DNA from: Eubacterium sp.
GTDB lineage: Bacteria > Bacillota > Clostridia > Lachnospirales > Lachnospiraceae
Reading direction: 5' to 3'
Assembly: GCA_003486385.1 (NCBI GenBank)
Contig: DNFT01000023.1
Coordinates: 1-23,484, forward strand
DNA: 23,484 bases
Positions within the stretch are counted from its first letter, which is position 1. Each line of letters begins with the position of its first letter. A program made the translations under genes and the position numbers. Below, piece after piece: positions 16,042-23,098 of the stretch. The notes below the pieces were generated by a model that worked only from the letters and a program-made list of their open reading frames with translations, had not been told where the DNA came from and ran no database searches.

Positions 16042-16105
16042 GCATACTGCAAGCATTGCTTGCAGTATGCCACCAATAAGTAGTTTGAAAGTTTTTCTTT
16101 CAAAC
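16042..16105. repeat. Double-hairpin intergenic element inside the ABC operon
   Basis: Two perfect inverted repeats: GCATACTGCAAGC/GCTTGCAGTATGC around ATT (16042-16070), and GTTTGAAAG/CTTTCAAAC around TTTTT (16083-16105). They sit between the permease and ATPase genes, a few bases before the ATPase ribosome site. They have no U-tract on the minus strand, so they look like a dispersed extragenic repeat or an mRNA stabilising/processing signal rather than a terminator. Confidence 0.6.
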
Positions 16106-16212
16106 TTCCTCTATCATCATTGAATATATTTTACCGGACATTCATTCTTCAATATTAGAATATGACCGCCATAAATAAATTATCGTTCGACTATATATAT
16201 CGGCTTATCCAA

Positions 16213-17091
16213 TCATTTCTGCGCACTGTAAGGGTCAAGTATCATACGCAGATTATCTCCCAATTTATCCACAAGCAGCACGATAAGCACAAGTGTTATC
16301 CCCGGAAGTACAGCAGTCCACCACATTCCTGTTGACAAGTAGCGCATACTCTCCGCAAGTATGATTCCTATTGCTGACTGCTCCGGAGGCAGACCAAACC
16401 CCAGAAACGATATGGAGGCCTCATGCAGTATCGCATGTGGCAGCATCAGCACCAGACCAACGAAGAACTGCGGTACGAGATGGGGAAGCAGATGATTTAT
16501 CAAAATCCAGCCGCCTGATTTTCCAAGCCTGCGCGATACCTCTATATACTGCTGCGAACGAAGCTGTAATACCTCAGCGCGTATAAGACGCGCAAGGCTG
16601 CACCAATGTGTCGCCGCAATCCCGACAAGCAGACCCTTAAGCCCACGTCCTAATACAAAAGAGATAAGAATAATCAAAATTGTGTGCGGCACACTCATCA
16701 CCAAATCTATAATCCAGTTCACTATTGTATCAATCCACTTAGCCCCTGCAGCCGCCGCAATCCCGACAAACACGGCTATAACCGCACTGATAATCGAGGC
16801 TGCTATGCCGACAGTCAGGCTTACCGACAAGCCCTTCAGTGTGCGGAGGAACACATCGCGCCCAAGTGCATCTGTTCCAAATATATGCTTCATTCCCGGT
16901 GGACATTTTGCATTCAGAAAGCTGCCCTTTACCGCTTCCTCAGGGATAAAAATACCCGGCACATAGACAACTATTAAGATAAGTGCCAATATTATTGTAA
17001 GAATGACTATATGTTTTCTATTATTTAAGCCTTCGCTTTTCTTTGACAGTCTGCCACCTATTATTCTTCTATCAGTATTTTGTCTGCTCAT
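16213..17091 (-). CDS. ABC transporter permease, OppC/NikC type
   Basis: A 292-aa inner-membrane permease with an N-terminal helix, the HIFGTDALGRDVFLR motif typical of OppC/DppC/NikC, and the binding-protein-dependent transport domain with the EAA loop (YIEVSRRLGKSGGWILINH). Roughly six transmembrane segments are seen. The ATG overlaps the stop of the OppB-type permease by 4 nt (ATGA), with GGGAGG 7 nt upstream. It pairs with that protein to form the channel. Confidence 0.92.
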   Translation of the reverse strand: MSRQNTDRRIIGGRLSKKSEGLNNRKHIVILTIILALILIVVYVPGIFIPEEAVKGSFLNAKCPPGMKHIFGTDALGRDVFLRTLKGLSVSLTVGIAASIISAVIAVFVGIAAAAGAKWIDTIVNWIIDLVMSVPHTILIILISFVLGRGLKGLLVGIAATHWCSLARLIRAEVLQLRSQQYIEVSRRLGKSGGWILINHLLPHLVPQFFVGLVLMLPHAILHEASISFLGFGLPPEQSAIGIILAESMRYLSTGMWWTAVLPGITLVLIVLLVDKLGDNLRMILDPYSAQK

Positions 17092-18083
17092 TCGCCCACC
17101 TCCCGAATCCGTGGGTCAATGACACAATAGAGCACATCAGCAATCATATTTCCGACACACACAAACAGTGCGGAAAACAAAGTGATTCCAAGCAGCAGCG
17201 GAACATCCCCCTGAAGTCCCGCCGCGGAGACAGCACTTCCAAGCCCCGGATAGCTGAACACATTCTCTGCCAGAACAGAACCTCCGAACAGCTCAGCAAA
17301 CGAGGCGAACTGCAGGGTCAATGCCGGAAGAAGTATGTTGCGAAGACCATGTCTGCGAAGGATTGTCCATTTTCCCTCCCCACGCGCCCTGGCAAACAGC
17401 ACATATTCGCTGTTTAAGACATCAATCAGCTTCTGTCTGGTATGCAGTGCTATATTTGAAAAGGACATAAGACTGAGAGTAAAAGCAGGTAAAATCAAGT
17501 GATGAAGCTTCTGCCGGATGGTCACATTCCCACTTGTGACCCCGATTGGTGATGAAAAGCCGATTGGAAACCAGCCAAGCCACACCGAAAAAATGAGCAG
17601 CAATAGTAACCCAAGCCAGAAGGTCGGGACTGAGCTCAGCACATAACATAATTTTTTCAAGCTTTTATCCGGCATACGGTCATGGTACATCCCCATCACA
17701 CAGCCCAGCGCAAAACCGATAAGCCCTGCCAGTATCCATGCGCATAACATCAAAGCAAAGGAATTTACGAAGCGCTCTGCGATTATCTGCGCAACCGGTC
17801 TGCGGTAAATCGATGACTCTCCCATATTGCCGTGCAGCAGCTCATTGAGCCATATCATATACCTCTCTACCGGTGGCTTATCCACTCCCCAGTACTGCTC
17901 AAGCTCCACCCTTTTCTCCGGTGAAACTGCCGTCCCAAGCCCTAAAAGATACTGCTGTACCGGTTCAATCGGCGATATGCTCACCAGCGTAAAGGAAACT
18001 ATGCTCACCGCAAGCAGAAGTGTTATTATTTTTATACTGTTTTTGACCAGAATACGCAAAAGCCGCACAATGGTATTCTTCAT
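17088..18083 (-). CDS. ABC transporter permease, OppB/NikB type
   Basis: A 331-aa permease with the family's N-terminal helix and SPIEPVQQYLLG segment, a YWGVDKPPVERYMIWL stretch before the first periplasmic region, and an EAA loop near YVLFARARGEGKWTILRRHG. About six helices are visible, ending VIDPRIREVGE. A GAGGT site lies 6 nt before the ATG. The gene is 37 nt after the binding-protein gene and overlaps the second permease, giving the usual SBP-B-C-D-F order. Confidence 0.92.
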   Translation of the reverse strand: MKNTIVRLLRILVKNSIKIITLLLAVSIVSFTLVSISPIEPVQQYLLGLGTAVSPEKRVELEQYWGVDKPPVERYMIWLNELLHGNMGESSIYRRPVAQIIAERFVNSFALMLCAWILAGLIGFALGCVMGMYHDRMPDKSLKKLCYVLSSVPTFWLGLLLLLIFSVWLGWFPIGFSSPIGVTSGNVTIRQKLHHLILPAFTLSLMSFSNIALHTRQKLIDVLNSEYVLFARARGEGKWTILRRHGLRNILLPALTLQFASFAELFGGSVLAENVFSYPGLGSAVSAAGLQGDVPLLLGITLFSALFVCVGNMIADVLYCVIDPRIREVGE

Positions 18084-18120
18084 AAAGCTACCTCATAACT
18101 CAATAATTCATCTGTATAAA

Positions 18121-19821
18121 TTATTTTTCCCATGACCATTCATTAAGATTCTGTATAAGCGGAAGCCCATGTCCATGACCGTGAATCGGCTGATTTCCGA
18201 TAGAAAGACCTTCGCGGACATAGGTGACATGGTCAAGATTCACAATCCACACCCAAGGACATTCTCCCTGCATAGCTGTTCCGGTTGTTCCGTCCCACTG
18301 GACTTTCTTCCAGTTTTCGTTGGCAGCCTCCACAGTAAGCGCCGACATAGCTGCATCGAGATACCCATCCGTCACATCGCTCATGTACCCTTCAGGATTG
18401 TAAAAATCGTCCAATAACGCTCCCTCTGAACGGTACAGGTAGTAGGTCTCATTCGGGCTTGATGAACCCCAGCCCATAAGGACAGCCTCTGAGAACATGA
18501 CCTTCATAATCTCATCCCAGCTCATTCCCTCGATATCAACCTTTATGCCAATGGCAAGCAGTTGTTCTGCCGCCGCCATGCCTACAGCCTGACGCACTGA
18601 ATCTCCCGAAGGATAGACGCACTTAAACTCAGCCTTAAGTCCGTCCTTCTCCACAATGCCGTCACCATCCGTGTCCACCCAGCCATTGTCCGCAAGGAGT
18701 TTCTTCGCGTATTCAACATCCGTCTCAAGCTTCACATCCGGATTGTTCCAAGGCATACCGTCATTCTCAGAATAGGCAGGTCTTCCAAAGCCATTCAGCA
18801 CTGTATCAGCAATCTGCTGCCGGTCAATCGCATAAGCTATCGCCTGCCGTATCTCGCGGTTGCAGGTGACATTATTGCCTATCGGTGCACCGGCTTCGGT
18901 TGTTTTTCCTTCATTGGGAAGAACAGGAAGTGTAAAGCCCCGGTTATCGGCGGATATGATTGATTCCACACTATAGCCCTTAACCTTCGTGGTTGCAAGC
19001 GTTGCCACGGTGTACGCGACATCAACCTGCCCTGCCTGAACTGCCGCAAGTGCCGCATCCTCGGACATAAATACAACTGTCACATTCTTTATCTCCGGCA
19101 CACCGCCATAATAATTCTCATTTGCCGTAAACATAAGCTGCTCCTGCGGTCTCCACTCGACAAGCTTGTACGGTCCCGAACCTATAGGCTTCGTACCATA
19201 ATCATCTCCGTAGGCATGCTCAGGCACTATGCCGACAGACGCAAGCGTATTGAGAAAAATCGAAGTCGGCTTAGATAACGTGATAACCACTGTTGTGTCA
19301 TCCTGTGCCACAGCACTTTCCATATATGTGAGGTCAAAGGAGCCATTCGCTGCCTTTGCAGTCCCAAGCGTAAAGGCCACATCCTGCGCGGTCACCTTCT
19401 CCCCATCCGTAAAGAATGCGTCATCGCGGATTGTGAAGGTCCATGTAAGCCCATCCTCCGACAGCTCATACCCTGTCGCAAGGTCATTCTCAAAGTTCAG
19501 CTCCGCATTGTACTTTACAAGCGTACTCTGTATAATTGGTGAATTTCCATGTCCCCAGCCCTTAGTCGGGTCAAGCGTCTCCGGCTCTGAGCCGATGGCG
19601 ATTATGACGCTGTCCTTGACCGTATTCGTTATATTGGCATCATTTTTGTCACCATCTGACTGATTCCGGCATGCCGTAACTCCTGATATGACAAGCACTG
19701 CCAGCGCTACCGACAGGATTTTTTTCATATTTTTCTTAAAATTGTTATGCGAATCCTTCCTGTTCTCCAGTTTCTCCGTTTTTTCCTTGTTCTTGTTTCT
19801 CATATTGTTGATATATCTCAT
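18121..19821 (-). CDS. Nickel/peptide-type ABC transporter substrate-binding lipoprotein
   Basis: A family-5 solute-binding lipoprotein (SBP_bac_5) that delivers ligand to the two permeases. The lipobox VTAC places Cys51 after a 31-residue charged extension; starting at Met32 (19728) would give a normal 20-residue signal peptide but no ribosome site precedes it, and the site before the given ATG is also weak (GGAG at 14 nt). Core motifs are GSEPETLDPTKGWG, LTWTFTIRDDAFFTDGE and IGSGPYKLVEW. The C-terminus carries HGHGHGLP (His547, 549, 551), a likely metal-ligand cluster. Position directly after larC makes nickel the favoured cargo over peptides; this is inferred from context. Confidence 0.87.
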   Translation of the reverse strand: MRYINNMRNKNKEKTEKLENRKDSHNNFKKNMKKILSVALAVLVISGVTACRNQSDGDKNDANITNTVKDSVIIAIGSEPETLDPTKGWGHGNSPIIQSTLVKYNAELNFENDLATGYELSEDGLTWTFTIRDDAFFTDGEKVTAQDVAFTLGTAKAANGSFDLTYMESAVAQDDTTVVITLSKPTSIFLNTLASVGIVPEHAYGDDYGTKPIGSGPYKLVEWRPQEQLMFTANENYYGGVPEIKNVTVVFMSEDAALAAVQAGQVDVAYTVATLATTKVKGYSVESIISADNRGFTLPVLPNEGKTTEAGAPIGNNVTCNREIRQAIAYAIDRQQIADTVLNGFGRPAYSENDGMPWNNPDVKLETDVEYAKKLLADNGWVDTDGDGIVEKDGLKAEFKCVYPSGDSVRQAVGMAAAEQLLAIGIKVDIEGMSWDEIMKVMFSEAVLMGWGSSSPNETYYLYRSEGALLDDFYNPEGYMSDVTDGYLDAAMSALTVEAANENWKKVQWDGTTGTAMQGECPWVWIVNLDHVTYVREGLSIGNQPIHGHGHGLPLIQNLNEWSWEK

Positions 19822-19947
19822 GTTCTTTATATTTTCTCCATTCCTGATTTTTTCTCTTTTACCACTAAATAATTGTGAAACAAAAGCTCTCTATTTTACA
19901 GTCCGCAGAGTGTAAAGCATTCAGGCACTTAATTTCTCAATTACGTA
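19822..19947. other. Spacer between larC and the transporter genes
   Basis: A 126-nt gap with no gene. On the minus strand TTTACA and TGTAAA are spaced by 10 nt (about 19900-19921), a weak dyad that could be an operator or part of a secondary promoter for the transporter genes. No terminator was seen, so larC and the transporter are probably co-transcribed. Confidence 0.3.
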
Positions 19948-21192
19948 TTATTTTTCTAATATCCCACGCGCCGTTTCAAGGGAAATGCTTTTCTCCTTCG
20001 CAATACGCGCAATATCATCATACTCATATTTTTTCCGCGTTACACCATATCCTGTTGAAAGCTTACAGTGAACCGGACCATACTCCGTCTCGACAGTCTC
20101 AATATGCCTGTCCAGCACATACCTCTTCATCATGTTCTCGCGTATTCCTATGGTTGTGGTATACTTAAAGACAGTCTCTATGATTTTCTCCTTGTCACTT
20201 TCACGGCACATAACCTTGATAAGTGTCCCCGGACGCGACTTCTTCATTCCTATCGGCACGGTGTACACATCAAGCGCTCCTGCCTCAAACAGTCTGTCCA
20301 TCGCAAAACCAACAGCTTCGCCTGTCATATCGTCCACATTGCACCCAAGCTCGCATATCTCATCAGCCTTGTCCGCTGTCTCGCCAAGCATCACGCGCAC
20401 ACAGTTAGCGGCATCGAAATCCTTTTTTCCCATTCCGTAGCCGATACCCTGCACCTTCATCATGGGCATATTTCCAAAGCGCGCCGCGAAGTGCTTAAGC
20501 AGAGCAGCCCCTGTAGGTGTGCATAGCTCCCCGCGCACAGAGCCACCGTAAATCGGAACAGCCCTCAGTATATATGCCGTGGCAGGAGCCGGAACCGGGA
20601 GTATTCCATGGGTGCACCTCACCTGTCCGCTTCCAACATGAACAGGCGATACAACCACCTCATCCACGGACAGACGTTCCATAAGCATGCACACCGCTGT
20701 TATGTCGGCAATTGCATCCATTGCCCCGACCTCGTGGAAATGAATTTCCGTCACCGGCACACCATGCACATAGCTCTCAGCCTCAGCAATCAATCCATAT
20801 ACTGCCATCACATCATCCTGCACCTTCTTAGAAAGCTTCAAATGTCCCCTTACAATGTGTTCAATATCATGCAGGCTGCTGTGATGATGGTGGTGGCTGT
20901 GGTCATGGCTATGAGTGTGCTCATCGCTGTGAGTGTGCTCATAGCTGTGGCTGTGCTCATCGCCGTGGTGATGGTCATGGCTCTCCTCCTCCGCTCCGTC
21001 CACTGTCACTGTAACATGTGTTCCTGTTATACCACATTTCACCGATGGTTCCGCCTTAAATGCAACACCCGGAAGCCCCATCTCATTAAGCTCCTTTAGA
21101 AATTCTTCCTTATCCTGAAGCAGTTCAAGCATCGCCGCCGTCAACATATCTCCGGCCGCACCCATGCCACAATCGATATATAATGTTCTCAT
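19948..21192 (-). CDS. larC: LarC, nickel insertion enzyme of the nickel-pincer cofactor
   Basis: A 414-aa full-length LarC (former DUF111). LarC is a CTP-dependent cyclometallase that inserts nickel into the pincer cofactor of lactate racemase and related enzymes. Recognised by the MRTLYIDCGMGAAGDMLTAA start, EIHFHEVGAMDAIADI, ELCTPTGAALLKHFA and the C-terminal NVDDMTGE with MKKSRPGTLIKVMC. In Lactobacillus plantarum larC is split and joined by a programmed frameshift; here one frame encodes both halves. Residues 72-104 hold 17 histidines, a probable nickel reservoir. The start has AGGAAGGG 9 nt upstream. No larA, larB or larE is in the window. Confidence 0.93.
   Translation of the reverse strand: MRTLYIDCGMGAAGDMLTAAMLELLQDKEEFLKELNEMGLPGVAFKAEPSVKCGITGTHVTVTVDGAEEESHDHHHGDEHSHSYEHTHSDEHTHSHDHSHHHHHSSLHDIEHIVRGHLKLSKKVQDDVMAVYGLIAEAESYVHGVPVTEIHFHEVGAMDAIADITAVCMLMERLSVDEVVVSPVHVGSGQVRCTHGILPVPAPATAYILRAVPIYGGSVRGELCTPTGAALLKHFAARFGNMPMMKVQGIGYGMGKKDFDAANCVRVMLGETADKADEICELGCNVDDMTGEAVGFAMDRLFEAGALDVYTVPIGMKKSRPGTLIKVMCRESDKEKIIETVFKYTTTIGIRENMMKRYVLDRHIETVETEYGPVHCKLSTGYGVTRKKYEYDDIARIAKEKSISLETARGILEK
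20881..20979 (-). repeat. His-rich low-complexity segment in larC
   Basis: Degenerate repeats of GTGCTCATCGCTGTGA-type units encode His-Ser/Thr/Asp-His runs (17 His in residues 72-104). The repeats are imperfect but long enough for length change by slippage between strains. Confidence 0.7.
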
Positions 21193-21236
21193 AACAAATT
21201 TCCCTTCCTGTTAAAAAATAATTTAATTTCGGTGTC

Positions 21237-21248
21237 ATAACATGTTAT
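21237..21248. promoter_or_regulatory. Palindromic operator candidate upstream of larC
   Basis: ATAACATGTTAT is a perfect 12-bp palindrome 45-56 bp before the larC start. On the minus strand it overlaps a possible -10 TATAAC, and it is flanked by GTGT and ACAC. A metal or redox sensor could bind here, but no matching -35 was convincing. Confidence 0.35.
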
Positions 21249-21292
21249 ACACTCTAAAACTTAATTTTCATATTTTGACACTCAACCATAAT

Positions 21293-21338
21293 CTCAAAAA
21301 AAGCGCACAAATCCTCTACAAAGGATATGTGTGCTTTC
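21293..21338 (-). terminator. Rho-independent terminator upstream of larC
   Basis: On the minus strand AAAGCACACATATCCT pairs with AGGATTTGTGCGCTTT (one mismatch, one G-U), loop of about 6 nt, then TTTT within a longer T-run. It lies between the promoter at 21490-21518 and larC. Confidence 0.75.
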
Positions 21339-21483
21339 CTAGCAGTTGTTTCTTACAAGTTTCAATTGTCTTTAGATAAAAAATAGTTTACCCTGCATTT
21401 TTGAAATGCTTGTTATAAAGCTTAGCTTTAAAATACCAGACGCTTCTGCGTCCCCATTGACAGCTTCCTGCTGCCTCATTAAC
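21293..21483 (-). ncRNA. Structured RNA candidate: leader/riboswitch or small RNA
   Basis: A strong promoter (21490-21518) and a terminator (21293-21338) bracket about 190 nt without an ORF. In order on the minus strand the RNA can form GGCAGC/GCTGTC with an AGGAA loop, GACGC/GCGTC with an AGAA loop, AAAGCT/AGCTTT, and GCATTT/AAATGC, then an AT-rich linker and the terminator. larC starts 100 nt beyond the terminator, the architecture of an attenuating riboswitch; an independent small RNA is the alternative. I could not match it to the NiCo, c-di-GMP, SAM or cobalamin classes, and no clear antiterminator pairing was found by eye. Confidence 0.5.
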
Positions 21484-21489
21484 TGTTAT

Positions 21490-21518
21490 ATTATACAGCA
21501 AAGACAGCCCAAATGCAA
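21490..21518 (-). promoter_or_regulatory. Strong sigma-A promoter downstream of the DUF3842 gene
   Basis: On the minus strand TTGCAT (21518-21513), a 17-bp spacer and a perfect TATAAT (21495-21490) preceded by TG (extended -10). It begins 13 nt past the DUF3842 stop codon and would initiate near 21483, driving the structured RNA and possibly larC. Confidence 0.65.
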
Positions 21519-21530
21519 TATTTGCAAGTC

Positions 21531-21941
21531 CTACCTGTCACATAATCTACATAATTCCTCAATAACGCACTGTATCAATCTGCCTATATTTAAATCCGCA
21601 ACTCCCACCACAATATTATCGCAGTGGTTTATCGGAATCAATATTCTCTTTGCGCTGCTCTGTGCAACCGCATTCGCCATGCGCGGCGTAATCTCTCCAA
21701 ACATTGCGTCCGCAATCACAATACCAATAGGTCCGACTATTACATCGGCGCGCCTGGTGTTCACCACAACCGCATTCTCGCCTGTAGCCGCATTATCTGC
21801 TCCCGCCTTAAGCATTGCAGCTGTTGCTACCGTGTTCGTTCCTACTGCCGTAATATCAGCCTCCGCCATCTTCTCCCTGATTGCCGTGACAAGCTGGCGT
21901 CCTATTCCGCCTCCCTGAGCATCTATAACCAAAATGTTCAT
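21531..21941 (-). CDS. DUF3842 family protein
   Basis: A 136-aa cytosolic protein with an N-terminal Rossmann-like start (MNILVIDAQGGGIGRQLV, glycine-rich loop), a central VVVNTRRADVIVGPIGIVIA segment and a C-terminal LIPINHCDNIVVGVADLNIG motif. The family has no assigned activity. The start has AAAGGGG 8 nt upstream. It lies upstream of larC on the same strand but is separated by a promoter and terminator, so any functional link to nickel metabolism is only positional. Confidence 0.8.
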   Translation of the reverse strand: MNILVIDAQGGGIGRQLVTAIREKMAEADITAVGTNTVATAAMLKAGADNAATGENAVVVNTRRADVIVGPIGIVIADAMFGEITPRMANAVAQSSAKRILIPINHCDNIVVGVADLNIGRLIQCVIEELCRLCDR

Positions 21942-22035
21942 AATGGATACCCCTTTGTCCTTTTTATAATGACATAATGTTTGGTCAAAACACGCTAAGA
22001 TTATAGAGCATGTTTTTACCTGAAATCATGACAGC

Positions 22036-22911
22036 TTATTGGAAGCCATCCTTGTTCCACACCTTCGGCTGATATCTCATATCAGATACATTGTACACAG
22101 TAACGAATGCTCTCGGATCTTCTTTATTTATAAAATTCATAAGCTTCTGATATTCGCTTTTGTCAACAATGGTGATGATTTCATTATGTTTATCAAAATT
22201 GTATGCGCCGGTCGCCTCATATATCGTTGCTCCACTATGCAGATCCTCGACGATAAACCGACGAAGCTCTTCCTCCTTCCGGGTGATAATGCAGACACGG
22301 CGTTTTTTGTTATTATCAAAAATAAAATGATCAAGAATTATTCCGTTAAAATAAGTGCCAAGAATACTCAGAACCACCGTCTTTTTGTCGTAGGCAAGCG
22401 CCGCTGAAAGTGCCACGCACATTCCCGACAGGGACATTGCCCTTCCAAGCTCTATGTGCAGATACTTGTTCATAATCTTTGCCACAATATCAAGCCCGCC
22501 GGAGGAGGCATTTCGGTTAAAAAGAATGCTCAGCCCTATGCTCACCACCAGAATATAGCAGAGCACATCAAGCTCCTGACTGTCCGTCATTGAGCCGAAA
22601 TCCGGGAACACCAGCTCGAAAAATCCCAGAAAAAGAGGCAGCATGACGCTCGTATAGACCGTCTTTACACCAAATTCTCTTCCGCAGGTGAAAAACCCGA
22701 TTATCAGGAGCACCACATTCAGAAACATAGTGATTGCCGACAACGGAAGCGGCACAAAATTGGACAGCACGATTCCAAGACCTGAAATGCTGCTGACGGA
22801 CGTATGGCTCGGCACCAGAAAGAAGTATACCGCCGCCGCAATGATTGCCACCGCCACGGTCAAAATCACCGTCTCCCTTGCTATATCCTTATAATTCAGC
22901 CTCTTTTTCAT
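22036..22911 (-). CDS. YitT family membrane protein (DUF161-DUF2179)
   Basis: A 291-aa protein with five to six hydrophobic segments in residues 15-190 (including VILTVAVAIIAAAVYFFLVP and the NASSGGLDIVAKIMNKY motif) and a C-terminal DUF2179 regulatory-like domain (about 205-285: VCIITRKEEELRRFIVED, then HNEIITIVDKSEYQKL). YitT proteins are widespread in Firmicutes; a transport role is suspected but unproven. The ATG with AGGAG 8 nt upstream is chosen over an in-frame start 24 nt earlier. It has its own promoter candidate at 23031-23059. Confidence 0.88.
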   Translation of the reverse strand: MKKRLNYKDIARETVILTVAVAIIAAAVYFFLVPSHTSVSSISGLGIVLSNFVPLPLSAITMFLNVVLLIIGFFTCGREFGVKTVYTSVMLPLFLGFFELVFPDFGSMTDSQELDVLCYILVVSIGLSILFNRNASSGGLDIVAKIMNKYLHIELGRAMSLSGMCVALSAALAYDKKTVVLSILGTYFNGIILDHFIFDNNKKRRVCIITRKEEELRRFIVEDLHSGATIYEATGAYNFDKHNEIITIVDKSEYQKLMNFINKEDPRAFVTVYNVSDMRYQPKVWNKDGFQ

Positions 22912-23030
22912 TGTATCTGCTCCTCCATAATCCATGCTCTATTCCAATGTACCTTCAACGCACAAACAGTAATGTCCGTGCGCTCCGAAAACGCTTTCTG
23001 TGACATTCCTGTATTTTTTCTGCCTCTTTT

Positions 23031-23062
23031 ATTGTATCAAATCCACATATAGTAGTCTACTA
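23031..23062 (-). promoter_or_regulatory. Putative yitT promoter with palindromic operator
   Basis: On the minus strand TAGACT (23059-23054), 17 bp and TACAAT (23036-23031). The -35 lies inside the palindrome TAGTAG-T-CTACTA (23050-23062), so a repressor there would block initiation. The leader to the YitT ATG is about 115 nt and includes a small CGCAC/GTGCG hairpin. Confidence 0.45.
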
Positions 23063-23098
23063 CATTTGTTCGAGAAATGTCCTTATAAAAATAATTGT

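Noticed and set aside
20881..20979. Repeat array considered as CRISPR
   Set aside because: Units are short, degenerate, unspaced and in coding frame as His-rich protein.
20608..21099. 163-aa plus-strand ORF across larC
   Set aside because: It is the complement of the His-rich repeat region; the low-complexity Val/Ala/Met pattern is a by-product of His codons.
21293..21483. Identity as c-di-GMP-I or NiCo riboswitch
   Set aside because: GGGGACGCAGAAGC superficially resembles GEMM GGGACGCAAAGC, but it forms its own hairpin and the flanking helices are missing; the conserved NiCo purine loops and four-way junction were not found.
22908..23006. 32-aa minus-strand ORF in the yitT leader overlapping its start (ATGA)
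   Set aside because: Its ATG has AGGA directly adjacent rather than at proper spacing, and the peptide has no recognisable feature; kept only as a remote leader-peptide possibility.
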